From the NCBI RefSeq assembly GCF_030247195.1, contig NC_080672.1, positions 390,803,037-390,867,036 of the forward strand: a stretch of 64,000 bases of DNA, given 5' to 3'. Position 1 is the first letter of the stretch, and the number at the start of each line of letters is the position of its first letter. Under the pieces are notes generated by a model. It had not been told where the DNA came from. It did not search any database and worked only from the letters and a program-made list of their open reading frames with translations. Of this stretch, positions 20,870 through 32,099 are shown in pieces. The DNA is from Topomyia yanbarensis (Eukaryota > Arthropoda > Insecta > Diptera > Culicidae). The translations under genes were made by a program, and so were the position numbers.

Positions 20870-23560
20870 TAGTTATTGTATCCTTCATCGTAGCATTTTT
20901 GTTGTTGTGTTGACAATATTTGTAATAATCCAAATATTCTTCGGACCATCCTTTTTAGCATGAGCTGTTTTTAATACATTTTTATAGAATATGTACACAA
21001 GAAGTATATGCTAAAATTGTTTTATTTTTCTTGAACCAGAAATGATCTGATTTCATTTGAAAATGAGAGAAGTATTCTTGGACGACAAGCATACATTTCG
21101 AGTGTAGAAGCGCAATGTAGCTGACCAAATATCTAATTTAGGCTTATATTCCTGGTGTGAGAGACCTACTGCTCAGTTCAGCTAATGCATGTCACACGAA
21201 CGAAATAAATATTGTTGTTGCTGGACCAAATTAGTTCTGCGGTGTCAGTAAAAAAGATTTACACGCTGCTATGACCCATCGTTCATTTATTATCTGATTA
21301 AAGTGTTCCTTCTATGTCGCGACATAGAAGAAACCTTAAGACAAACGAATGCAATAAATATAAATCCTGAACGAAGAAGGGATCGACAGAAAATTATCTC
21401 CGATTTTCTCAGGTTTTCATATAAAAACTGGTACCAGAATGAAAACTAATTAATTCTGTCATTTTTCGATCCCTCCCTGCTTCGGGGGGCAAATACCGCA
21501 CGTGTCGAAAAGAAAATTACATTTTAAACCATGCCGGTTTTTGTTTCGAGGCACGAAATTCGCAATTATCAGCCCTTTCGCTCCCGCAAAAATCAGCAGC
21601 GCGTGCTGGAATATGTAAGACTAGATAAACATATCCCTCGAGTACCGTCTTACGCAACAACATACGTCGCTCACATAGCAATGTTCAAATGTATGATTCT
21701 GCAAAATACCACCAACAGCGACATCGGCACCGTCCTCGGTCGGTAGACAGGCGGAGACTAGACGACGCCGTTCGACGGCAGTTTTCGTTCTGGTAGTTTG
21801 CACTTCGGGTCTCGTTAGCGTTTGTTTAGTTCAGTTCACCAGCGACATAATGTACGCTTGATTAAGGTCTCTGGTGCATTCCATACTGTTCTGACTTTTC
21901 GAAGCAAGTTTCGAATGCAAATGGAAAATTAACGCGAAAAGTTTTGATAATTTATGACGGAATTCGTGCTATGCACTAGATTCTCTGACAAAAGCCCAAA
22001 TAACAGAATCGTTCAAAGTAGAAACAAAAGCGGAATTTTATTTTTCATTAAACACAACTCCTTTCATGACAAGGTGAAGAATCCAAACGAAGAATATAAG
22101 GACCCTACATCGTAACGTACTCCCTTTTTATGCGATAATTAAACGATGTTTATATACCTACCCGTTGTCGTATGTGGCCTCTTATGGAGTAGCGCCGTTT
22201 GTGACAGTGCCAAGAGATAAATCGTTCTGCTTATTCATGCCTTTGTAAGTGGTGAGCACTGAACCCCCCGCTGGCTTATGGCAAATCTCCCCATGAATCG
22301 GGTAAAACCGTTGCAATTGTGGTGAGCGGTAGAGACAGGTTTGAACAGGCATCTGTTGAAGGTGCTTTCCAGGTGCACGTTCCCTTTTTATGTTGATGGC
22401 ATAGTACTTAAGAAATTCACATTTGATCGAAATGATTCTTCTTAACGTCTGCTCAGTATCCAGTTTAGATGGAAATGCATTGTGTTCCCTCTACGTGGCA
22501 TAAAGTACCATGCTGCTCCACTGTCAAGCAAACTGCTCGAGCTCCAAAGAGCACCATGGGCGACGCACCACCCACTGAACTTTTACGAGTCAGCAACGTC
22601 TTCCTTCGGTGTTTTGTGCAAATCTTGTTCCGCCTGGGACAGGTACTTGCTCGGTTTTCTTTAGTACCTACCTACACATACATACGCAGGTCTGCAGATG
22701 ATAGTAGGGTAACCTTGAAACTTCACAGCAACCATGTCGGTGGTTTATATTTTGCTTAAATTTGGACAGGATTGAATTTCAGACGTCGGCTTTCAGCGAA
22801 AATAATAAATTAGAACAGTTCCAAAAGGATTACCTGAGCAAAAGTTGGTCGTTTTGCTAGGTGTGCCGACCAGTACACAGAAAAGCACAAACCACAGACG
22901 ATAATTGAGGCGATGAGAGCTACAAACCTGGCAATTTATCACTGCATTAATCAACAACTGTGAGCTGTGCTTTTCATAACTGAAACCTGTCTCAGTGGCA
23001 GGATTTTTCCGTTTGTTTCAGTAAAGCCTGTAAATTATTTCATCTCATTTTTTATTAAATTCGTAATTGGGATTTCGATTCCCTTCGTGTTCTCCGGGCG
23101 GCAGCCTAGGTGCGGAACGTTTTAATCTTATCCAATGACATTTTTTTCGAATTTTAGTTCTTCTTTACGTTCGTGTCAGCTTGTTAGAGGCAAACAAGTC
23201 AGGCGAATATTCAATTAGTTGAAATGTGCTGCTCGCTTAGTTCGTTCACTCCAGTTTAGTGCAATGCCTGTTCTACTTATTGCTTTTCGGCTGAATTATA
23301 ATCGGGCGGGAGACCGAGACAAGTTGACGTTGCCTTCAAGTTTTATGCTTTTTATTTAGGTAGATCGTGCGAAACAAAACACATTGCATAAAAGGAGTAA
23401 ACGGTTTGTTATATTTCAAAATTTTATCAAGAAGTTTGACGAACTAAATTGAAGACATAAATATGTGCCGTGAAAATGCCACCAACTGCTCCAAGACAAG
23501 TTGGCGGTAGACAGCCTCGTAGAGAGAAAAAATCTATAATGGCCCCTATGGGGTTATACT
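20870..23560. other. Apparently low-repeat sequence, no exon confirmed
   Basis: This 2.7-kb stretch shares few words with the repeats elsewhere in the window. It includes a perfect 22-bp palindrome CTTCTATGTCG/CGACATAGAAG at about 21309-21330. A GC-richer block at 21.73-21.86 kb contains TCAGTTC, an arthropod-type initiator match (about 21832). Short open frames at 21531-21746 and 22469-22759 lack supporting splice or codon signals. It could hold host regulatory or untranslated sequence (inference). Confidence 0.35.
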
Positions 23561-25765
23561 GGCACGTTTTTGCCTTTCTCATATAAAGAAAGGCTATGCA
23601 ATCACTGTAAAAATCGACTTTTTAACCGAGGCCCAGAGGGCCGAGTGTCATACACCATTCGATTCAGTTCGTCGAGATCGGCAAATGTCTGTGTGTGTAT
23701 GTATGTGTGTGTGTGTATGTGTGTGTCATTTAAACTCACAATTTTCTCAGAGATGGCTGAACCGATTTTCGCAAACTTAGTTTCATCTGAAAGGTATAAC
23801 GCTCCCATAAGCTGCTATTGAATTTTTAGTTGATCCGACTTCCGGTTCCGGAGTTACGGGTTGAAGAGTGCGGTCACACAGCAAATTCCCATATAAACTG
23901 GTACCACCATGATGTTAAAATGATGTAAAACATATTAAAATTGATGTAACATTACTCTAGTTTGCGGGTCTGGATCACTAATGATCAATTAAAGCAGCTT
24001 TGACCACATTGGCCACCTATGACGGTTCATGACGCCCCCAAGGAACCCGCCAAGTTCCTAAGCTAATATCACACCCATTCCCCAACGAATTCTCTACCGA
24101 TTTTTACAAACTTGATTTCAAATGCAAGATACAGTAATACCATTGACTGCTCATTCGGTTCTGACTCTTGCTTCCGGAGTTACAGGGGTGTTAGTAAGGA
24201 TACACTGGAATTTCCCATATAAATCGGTACAATTGTAATACCTCAGAGGCTAAAAACTATTGAAATGGTCACCAAATTACTTCTAATCGCAGATCTAGAT
24301 CACTGATTGCCAATCAAACATTCTTTGAATATATTGTCCACTATCGACGATTCCGGAAGTCCGGAATTCCGGGCATATTTCACAAATAAAGTCACATCGG
24401 TTCTTCGGTGATGACTGAACCGATTTTCTCGAACCAAGTCTCAAATGGAAGGCAAAATATGCAGTTGAGTATTGCGTAGCCGCCCCTCCCCCCCTTGCCT
24501 TGCCCTTACACCTCTCTCGTTCATCACTCCCCTCCCCTTGGACCACCCTCACGCCCGCATTTCCTTCATTCATCCCGTATACCGAAATAAGATGAAGGAT
24601 TTCTGACGCATCCTCCACTCCCACTCTACTAACCCCCCATTCCCTACACGTTCAAACCCATTCCACCAACCTTTCCAAATTATAATCACATGAAGATAAC
24701 ATTGAACTCATGCTTATTAAGCTAATTAAATATTATTCTTTTGCCTTTCTTATATAGAAAGGTTATGCAATTGCTCCAACAACCGACTTTCTAACCGAGG
24801 CACGGAGAGCCGAGTCTCATATATCATTCGACTCAGTTCGCCGAGATCGCAAAAAAGGTGTGTATGTATGTGTGTATGTACGTGTGTATGTATGTTTGTA
24901 TGTATGTATGTATGTATGTATGTATGTATGTATGTTTGTATGTATGTATGTATGTATGTATGTATGTATGTATGTGTGTGTATGTGCGGATTTGTTAACA
25001 AAATGTCCACATCGGTTACTCGGAGATGGCAAAACCGATTTTTATAAACTAAGATTCAAATGAAAGGTATAATATTCCCATAGGTTGCCATTGAATTTCA
25101 TTTTCAACTGACATCCGATTACGAGTTGAAGAGTATGGTTACAAAACAAAATTTGTTGATTTGTCCACATCGGTTTCTCGGAATTTTCTGAACCGATTTG
25201 GCAAACTTGATTTTAAATGAAAGGTCCATCAGCTGCTGTTGAATTTTGTGTGGATCCGAGTTCTGGTTCCTGAATTACGATCACGCAGCAAATCCCGATT
25301 CTAACTAATTCTGCGATGAATGTAAAAAGGTGAAATTTATTTCCAAAATGTAAACACAACTCTTGAATTTGTAGATCTAGGTCACCAACAGTCATTCAAA
25401 GCCTCTTTGGCCACACTGGCCACCATCGACGGATCCGGAAGCATCCAAATTCAGAATAACGGTTATATTGGTTTCTCGAAAATAGCTAGACCGATTTGAT
25501 CAACTTAGTCTCAAATGAAAGGTGTTGCGTCGTCGGAAACTGATATTAAATTCCATCTCCATCCGACTTCCGGCTCCGGAGTTACGGTTGGAGTGCGATC
25601 ACATAGAAAACTCCGATTCAAACCGATACCGCGATGAATGCAAAAAGGTGCTCTTATATATACATACGAAGTGTAATAAGAATGAAAGACATTTCCATAA
25701 TGTTATATTGAGCGAACCAGCTATTAAATCATAGTTTGTAGAAATGAGAAAGGCACAATTGCACC
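23560..25765. repeat. Second stretch of the dispersed repeat seen at 1-1110, two adjacent copies
   Basis: Two units begin with TTGCCTTTCTCATAT (about 23570) and TTGCCTTTCTTATATAGAAA (about 24740), each followed by an AACCGAGGC block and a TGTATG microsatellite. Inside are degenerate units with CGATTTT...AAACTTAG, TCAAATGAAAGGT, CCGACTTCCGG and GAGTTACGG. The right end, AATGAGAAAGGCACAATTGC (about 25743), is the inverted form of the start, so TGCCTTTCTCAT may act as a short TIR. Confidence 0.75.
24858..24978. repeat. (TATG)n microsatellite
   Basis: About 120 bp of almost uninterrupted TATG/TGTA tetranucleotide repeat lies inside the second copy of the surrounding dispersed repeat. Open frames through it in all phases are low-complexity artefacts. 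Confidence 0.95.
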
Positions 25766-26031
25766 TCTAGGTGGATTAAAACAGGTTTTTAGATTTTGTT
25801 ATTATCAGTAGTGCACTTGAAAAACTTTATTTGTGTACCATTTTTGCTAAAGTTGCTACTTTTCTTTGCATTTATTTTTAGTCGACCAGCGAGGTTGTAC
25901 TATTTTCTACTATCCGGACCCTAGATAAAGAGCGAACACGAAATTATTGCGACACATTCAACAGGGCATAACTTTTTTTTACCATTGGGTAAAAATCAAC
26001 CAAATTTTGTACACTTTCTCATTGATGTGTA

Positions 26032-26962
26032 GGGGAGAGAGGGTAACAGTGGATCAGCAGGAACTATGAAACATTCGCAATAAAATCACAATGCATGATC
26101 GCAATCGTCTAATTCCCTCATATTTCACAATTTCTAATTCCTTTACACGTGTTGCTATATTTTGGAAGAGATCTGCTAACTCTATCTCTTTTAATGGATA
26201 TTTGTTTGTTTTGTGATAGCCAGAGTGAATTTGCAATGATAAACATTATTCCATCTTTATGAATTACCATTCATTGAATAAATGTTTAGTCTATTGCTAT
26301 TTATAGCAAATTTTATGCTCAACATTTGCCGCGAACAAAGTTTTTTGGTAACTACTCATGGTTCTGTGTGATTTCACAATTTTCATGAATAGACCCATTG
26401 GGTAACTGTGAAACGATGGCGTATGGGGAACAGTGATTTTTGTTTGTTTTTGTGGTCTGTCTCAAAATGTCAATGGGTTCCGATTTTCCACACTAAATAC
26501 TACTCATATAGTGCAAAATTAGTAAATTTGGCCAAATTTTGTAGAAATTGTCTCTTATTTCAGGATTGCAGCTAATATGCATATATGGTGGTTCGATGTT
26601 ACGCGATGATATAGTGGATTCTTTCGTAAACAAACGATTTTCGCCTCAATATAACTTTAATTCAAAGCGTTAGGATCATTCTTCGTCAAAACAAAAGAAT
26701 AAAATTTATAAGTAGAATATTTCACTATAGATGATATCGTGTTTCATAGTTCCTACCCATGGGGCACACTGATACATTTTACCACCAACTGTTTATTATC
26801 CAAAAAATGTTATTTCCCGTGAATTTTACCAGCTGGAAAAAATATATGTATTAGTTAACAACATAGTGGCACTATGTATCACTTTTGATTACACAAATAA
26901 CATGTATTATCATCAAAATTAAATTGTAGAAAAAATGTGTTTCATTGTTACCCTCTCTCCCC
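26032..26962 (-). mobile_element. 930-bp MITE, copy 2 (reverse orientation), nested in the DD37E element
   Basis: This is the same family as 19265-20194, inverted. It has the perfect terminal repeat GGGGAGAGAGGGTAACA and TA on both sides (26030-26031 and 26963-26964). It lies between the left end of the DD37E element and its transposase start, separating the TIR and likely promoter from the coding region. Near identity to copy 1 implies recent activity of this family. Confidence 0.9.
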
Positions 26963-27013
26963 TATTGTTTACATGTTGTCAAACTCGAAGTCGTGTTTTT
27001 CGATTCAACGAAA

Positions 27014-27967
27014 ATGGAGGTGAAGCAACGCGAGTCGAGAGAACAAATTCTTTCCAAAAACCTGGAATTTCCTGACCTGTTGCACCGGCAGTTGGGAAAA
27101 ATGTTGAACATTCACCATTCAACCATCTCCAGAGTGTTGAAGCGGTTAACGTTGGACCACGGCAAAGGAGCTGGAAGAAAACCGGGACCGGAGAACAAAA
27201 AGACGGTGGGAAAGGTGAAGCGGATGATTAAAGCAAATCCCAACGTCTCAAGCCGTGATTTGGCTAAAAAGATCGGCATGTCGCAGAGCTACGTCAAGAA
27301 TGCAAAGAAGAGAGCTGGACTACATACATACAAGGTACAGAACTTCTCAAACCGCGATGAGCGGCAACAATAGACGGCTAAAACTCGGGCACGGAAGCTC
27401 TACGAGAAGATGCTGACAAAATATGGCTACTGTGTGATGTACGACGAAACGTATATAAAAGCCGATTAAGACAAATTTAAGAAGAAGAAAATGTCGAAGT
27501 TCCCCTCCAAATATCTCATTTGGCAGGCCATCTGCTCTTGCGGACTGAGGAGTGAGCCTTTCGTGACAAAGGGCACAGTAAATGGCGAGATCTACAAATT
27601 TGAGTGCCTCGAGAAGCGCCTTTTGCCGTTCTTGCAGCAGCACGACAAAGCTCCGCTATTTTGGCCAGATTTGGAATCATGCCACTATTCTAAAAGTGTC
27701 CTGGAGTGGTATGAGGCCAATTCTGTCCATTTTGTTCCAAAGGACATGAATCCGCCAAACTGTCCGGAGCTGCGCCTGGTGGAGCAGTACTGGGCAATGA
27801 TGAAGCGGGAACTTCGGAAGAGCAAGAAGACAGTCAAAGACGAGAAGGACATGTTAAGAAAATGGAAAAAAATTGAGAAACTGGTACCGGATGACACTGT
27901 AAAGACTTTGATGGAGGGCATCAAGCGAAAATGCGTTCAATTTTACACTCAAGGCTCCATCGATTAA
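27014..27967 (+). pseudogene. DD37E transposase, disabled
   Basis: The single reading frame from ATG 27014 to the stop at 27965-27967 is broken by TAG at 27371 and TAA at 27467. The N-terminal paired-like helix-turn-helix is readable (LHRQLGKMLNIHHSTISRVL, then SSRDLAKKIGMSQSYVKNAK). The catalytic motifs are YDETYIKAD (first Asp), FWPDLESCHYSKS (second Asp) and ELRLVEQYWAMMK (Glu). Thirty-seven residues lie between the second Asp and the Glu, giving DD37E. The second nonsense codon directly follows YIKAD, and the usual ~20 residues there seem deleted. Typical members are about 340 aa; this would be about 317. It is a mildly decayed pseudogene that once cut and pasted its own element. Confidence 0.9.
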
Positions 27968-27989
27968 CTTTGAAGTAAATATATGTATA

Positions 27990-28476
27990 GGGTGGATGTA
28001 CCAATAGTCGCATGCTTAAGGAAAACTTTTGATAAAAAAATCGATTAATAGTTCTATGGGCAATGTTAATACATTAAATGAAAGCTTTCAGTCCCTACTT
28101 CATAGGAAAAATATAAAGATGGCTTAATAACCAATTTATGTATTCAAAACCGCTTGTACCACTATAGGAACACATGTACCAATAGTGGTGCAATCGCTAA
28201 TTTCGGTTCCTATTGTTGCAAATTCCCATTGCTTTCTTATGGGACTTGCAACTATAGGTACACTACATCAACTATAGGTGCAAGGGAGCTCAAAATTCTA
28301 AGAAAATCATTTTTTTCAATAGTTATTTGAGCAAATTTCAAGGATAACAGTTTTATTGTCGCATAATTTTAGTGCGATGAATCGATAAAAAAATATTTGT
28401 TGATGGTTGGTAGCTTAGGTAGGCGTATAACCCACTACTGCAACTATTGGTACCACAACTATAGGAGCACCCACCC
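27990..28476. mobile_element. 487-bp MITE with subterminal repeats, nested after the transposase stop
   Basis: TIRs GGGTGGATGTACCAATAGT and, reverse-complemented, GGGTGGGTGCTCCTATAGT are flanked by TA on both sides (27988-27989 and 28477-28478). Inside, about eight copies of a CTATAGGTRCA-like word occur in both orientations near the ends, such as ACCAATAGTGGTGCAA and CAACTATAGGTACACTA. There is no ORF. It inserted about 20 bp after the transposase stop codon. Confidence 0.85.
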
Positions 28477-28564
28477 TAAACCTTAAAATTTTGGTTTGAT
28501 TTTAAACATTATAAGAAAATTGGCATGACATTTTCGGTGTCGCAATAATTTCGTGTTCGCCCCT

Positions 28565-28745
28565 TTCCTACCCAACAACACTTGGACCGGGCCCAACGTC
28601 TTTACTTTCCTTTAGAAGGAAGACGCTACCACAGATTTTTCACCTCAGAACATCTCCACGACTTCGGCTGGGATTGAACACAGACCCACTGGGGTGAGAA
28701 GTGGTCGTCACGCTTACCATTCAACCACCGGCGCCGTCGGAATAT
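28565..28745 (-). repeat. tRNA-derived SINE
   Basis: On the minus strand, GGTGGTTGAATGGTAAGCGT (A box and D arm) and GTGTTCAATCCC (B box) are spaced as in a tRNA, with a tRNA-like head CGGCGCCGGTGG. Downstream is a non-tRNA body with a small hairpin (CTTTCCTTTAGAAGGAAG). The B box lacks the expected CG, and the stems are imperfect, so a functional tRNA gene is unlikely. It directly abuts the right end of the DD37E element. Confidence 0.65.
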
Positions 28746-28807
28746 TCGCCTTAGTGATAATATCACAGTGTTATTGTGTGTATTAATTATTCTAAATCTA
28801 GCAAAAG

Positions 28808-28930
28808 TTACAATGCATTTTGATTTAAAGTGATACTTTAAATTATATTCTGTAATAAAATTATAGTTGTATGTCAACTTGTATGAAATTTAAAAACATG
28901 TATAAAGTTATTGTTAGAAAAACTTCCTTA
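28808..28930 (+). repeat. Fragment homologous to the arms of the 35.4-37.4 kb palindrome
   Basis: AATGCATTTTGATTTAAA, AATTATATTCTGTAATA and TTTAAAAACATGTATAAAGT, with GTTATTGTTAGAAAAACTT following, correspond to 36846-36960 in the same orientation and to 35.8-35.93 kb in inverted orientation. This shows that the palindrome arm is a dispersed repeat. Confidence 0.7.
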
Positions 28931-29179
28931 TCGTTCTCCCTCGGCATGATGCTGTACCTTGATGTGGTCCAGGGGCTCTTCCACCAAAGCAGTACTACAG
29001 TGATTATGTCACAGAAACTTGGGATACGATTATTTTCTTTGTAGTTAAGCTACATTGCGATCAACTTTAGTACTTAACTGGGCGATATTTACCTGCATGG
29101 TCAAATAATATACAATGTGGGTTTAGTGCCAAGTTCTCTCTTGAGGTACATTTCTTTTATTACTATATTTTAAATTAAG

Positions 29180-31085
29180 TCCATGCTAACACTCTAACAC
29201 AAATTGCTTATTCTCTCATATACTCTCTCATTCCAAACGTACAAACGTGGCCTTCGCAATAACACAAACCTGGTCACAAATGCAAACGCCCGCGATCTCA
29301 CCAACATTCAAACACCCCGGTAATTAAGTGAACATTTGCACCTAAAAATTTACTAAGCGGTCTCAAGCATCCACCTACCGCTCGCGCAATCATGAATCGG
29401 TCGTGTCCGGAAGTCTCTACCCTTGATCCTAGCTGCCCAAACTCATGCCTTCAGTTGGACCAATAGAAAAAAAACTAGACAAGATCTCCACGCGCGATCA
29501 TTGAATAACATGCGAATGGCCACAGTCTTATAAAAATAATGTATCCACGCGAAGTTACATACACACAAGCACACGCGACAAAAACGTCAACATACAAATG
29601 CTCGAGTCCTTCGCGATCATCCACGCACAACCACACCCACGATCTCGCAAACAGGATAACACCCCGATGATTAAGTGACCATTTTAGCACTTATAAATTC
29701 ACAAATGCGGTCTCAAGAGTGAACCTCCAAATGCCCGTATTCACGCGATCATGAATCGGTTTCGTCCGGAAACCTCTATTCTCGGCCCTAGTAGCATAAG
29801 TCCAATGCCTTCAGGTGGACCAATCAAAAAATGATGCTCATGTCCACTAAACTACACGTTCCATGGCGACATAAAATCGAATTTATACACTCAAAGTCAC
29901 ACGACAAACATACAAATGCTTGAGTCCTTCGCGATCATCCACGCAACCTACATGTCTCGTAAATATCATAACATTCCGGTGATAATATGAACGTCTCAGC
30001 ACTTATACACATACAAACTTTCAAACGCGGTCTCAAGCGTGATCCTACAGTTCCCCGCACTGGCGCGATCATGTATTTGTCACGTCCGGAAGTATCTATC
30101 CTCGATTCCAGAAGTCTAGGTCCACGCCTTCAATTGAATCGATTAAAAAGAAAGCTCTCATATCCACTAGACAACACGTTCCATAACGACAAGACCGGGA
30201 ACTCTAGTGATATAGAGTAACTCACTCCCTGTCAGAATGTGATCCGGACACCGAAAACTAAGTATCAGAATGACGGTTCGCGAGGCCATCTAAGAACACA
30301 CGTGAATATGTGAATGGCTACAGGGTTACGAAATCGAATTTATACACGCGATAAACATGTCAACATAGGAAGGTTTAAGCTCTTCGCGATCATCTACACA
30401 CACCTACGTTCGCGATCGCGCAAACTTTATAACACTCCGGTAACTATGTGAACGTTTTAGTATTTACGAAGTTACAAACGCGGTCTCAAACGTGAACCCG
30501 CAAACGGGCGCGATCATGAATCGGTCACGACCGGAAATCTTTACCCTCCATTCTAGAAACATAGGTTCATATATTCAGTTATACCAAGCAAAAGATAAAG
30601 CTCATATCCACTAGACAACACGTTACAGGCGACATGACTGGGAGCTCTAGTGATATGGAAGAACCCACTTTCTTCTAGAATCTGAACCGCATAAGAAAAA
30701 TTAAGTATCAGAGTCACGGTCCGCGCGCGGTCATCCTAGAACATACGCAAATATGCGAAAGGCAAACGGTTTTAATATAGAATTTCTACACGCGAAGTTA
30801 CATACACGTTAACACACGCGACATTCAAACGCACACACAATCGAACACGTTAACGTACAAAAGCTCGAGCCTTTCGCGATGATACACGCGACCGCACATA
30901 CCTGAACCGTACAATTAATATCGCATACAGAATCACGGCCCGCTACAATTGGCCTAAAGCAGTGTTTTAAATGACGCCATTGCCTGTCTCGTCTGCAATT
31001 GTAGTGTGTGATTCTGAGGGGAGCCTTCCGAGAACCTAGCTCTACAACTCCAGTAGGACAACTCTCTCGAAAAAAAGATTATCAT
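29180..31085. repeat. Satellite-like dispersed repeat, uninterrupted copy
   Basis: It starts near TACTCTCTCATTCCAAACGT (about 29220) and ends with a CAATTGTAGTGTGTGATTCT block, followed by an end related to the copies at 12.64 and 20.54 kb. About four internal units recur at 310-450 bp, each with a CGGTCTCAAG block, a GGTC...GTCCGGAAGT block, a GGACCAAT-like block, GACATGACCGGGA-type words and ACAAA(C/T)GCTCGAGTC. There is no ORF of note. A subterminal satellite-bearing element is one interpretation. Confidence 0.75.
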
Positions 31086-31349
31086 AAAATTGTGAGAAAA
31101 GTTCACAAAAACTAAGCGAAAAATAAATAGAATATATTTGAAGGAGTTCAAGGCCCCTTGATTTTTGTGTGATGTGCGTGATGGTGCTATACCGGTCGAT
31201 TTTGAGGTACTGGAAGTAGCTTTTGGAATTATCTGCATCTCCTGGACAACAGTCCGTTTCAGTACCGTTTCAGGCTGATACAATGGTATTGTAAACTGTG
31301 TGTTGGATTAGATTCCTTAGAGAAGTTTTTCTTAACGGTTTCGCGACTT

Positions 31350-32095
31350 CTATAAGCATAAGCTGCACCTTCAGAAGGTCCTTTACGCTTCACAAAAACT
31401 CGGTCGTATTGAACAAAATTTAAAGTAAACGACCGTGGCGTTGCGTCGATTTAGAGCTTGTTCGACAACTTTACTCATGATGACAAGAGTAATCCAATGT
31501 TTCTTTTGTTCTCGAAACAATGGACAAAAGATCGAGAACCCTGTTGTTTGCTTGGCTCGATTATAGGTCTGTCGTCGGCAAAAGTAGAAAGTAGACTGGA
31601 AATTAGCACCTTGTACGGTTTTAAATCCGCATCGTTCTTTGCCCTTTGGGTGAAACTTTGCGAAACATCATGTTTTGTGATAAACTCCGGCGTCGACATC
31701 TTCGCGTTTTAATTGAAATGAGCAATCAGTGTTTTCGCAGTTTATTTGCACATTGTTCCCGGTTTTCATCCAGCTTCTGACTTCGTGTTCACTGTCATCT
31801 ATTCCTGGATATTCTGGAGGACCTTTGAAACGGTCGAATAACGTATGTGTAGATGTACTCATCAGTTTTGCCTAGCCGTCACACGACAACCCAGGATTTT
31901 GCACATGGGAAAATCCTTACCCGAACGGTTTGTTGTTTTTTTTCTATCGACCGGAATCTCACTGACAACTGTACAATTTAGCAGATGCAAATAAATCGCT
32001 CTAAAGTGAAAATGAGCAAAAGTTGGCTAATTTCGGCCAAGTATGAAGAAGTTAGTCAAGCTTGAACATGTCACTATAATTATTCACTCACCTTT
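31350..32095 (-). pseudogene. DD37E-type transposon relic, one end preserved
   Basis: The right end CTATAATTATTCACTCACCTTTTA is the AAGGGTGAGTCG-type TIR of the 10.2 and 46.3 kb elements. On the minus strand, HDVSQSFTQRAKNDADLKPYK (31475-31699 frame) resembles the DLAKKIGMSQSYVKNAKKRA to GLHTYKVQN region of the better copy. Words at 31620-31830 also match 11.10-11.27 kb. The left end is missing. Confidence 0.6.
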
Positions 32096-32099
32096 TACC

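Larger units (their letters stand above)
25928..28565 (+). mobile_element. DD37E Tc1/mariner transposon (ITmD37E-like) with two nested MITEs
   Basis: A perfect 24-bp inverted repeat (25932-25955 and 28537-28560, beginning GCGAACACGAAATTATTGCG) extends outward with one mismatch region to AAG. TA precedes the left end. The right TA position reads TC, so it has probably mutated. Inside lie a 931-bp MITE (26032-26962), a broken transposase (27014-27967) and a second MITE (27990-28476). Without the MITEs the element is about 1.2 kb, the normal size for the superfamily. Confidence 0.88.

Noticed and set aside
21309..21330. Perfect 22-bp palindrome as an operator
   Set aside because: One isolated palindrome in animal non-coding DNA is not evidence of a regulatory site.
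21531..21746. Possible small protein or exon
   Set aside because: No domain, no convincing splice signals and no sign of constraint visible from one sequence.
22469..22759. Possible 96-codon gene
   Set aside because: Another frame overlaps it in the same place. There are no splice or family signals.
24750..25063. Open frames rich in Tyr-Ile-His-Thr or Met-Tyr-Val-Cys
   Set aside because: These are translations of a TATG microsatellite on both strands.
28660..28735. Functional tRNA gene
   Set aside because: A and B boxes are present, but stems do not pair well and the B box is degenerate. A SINE head fits better.
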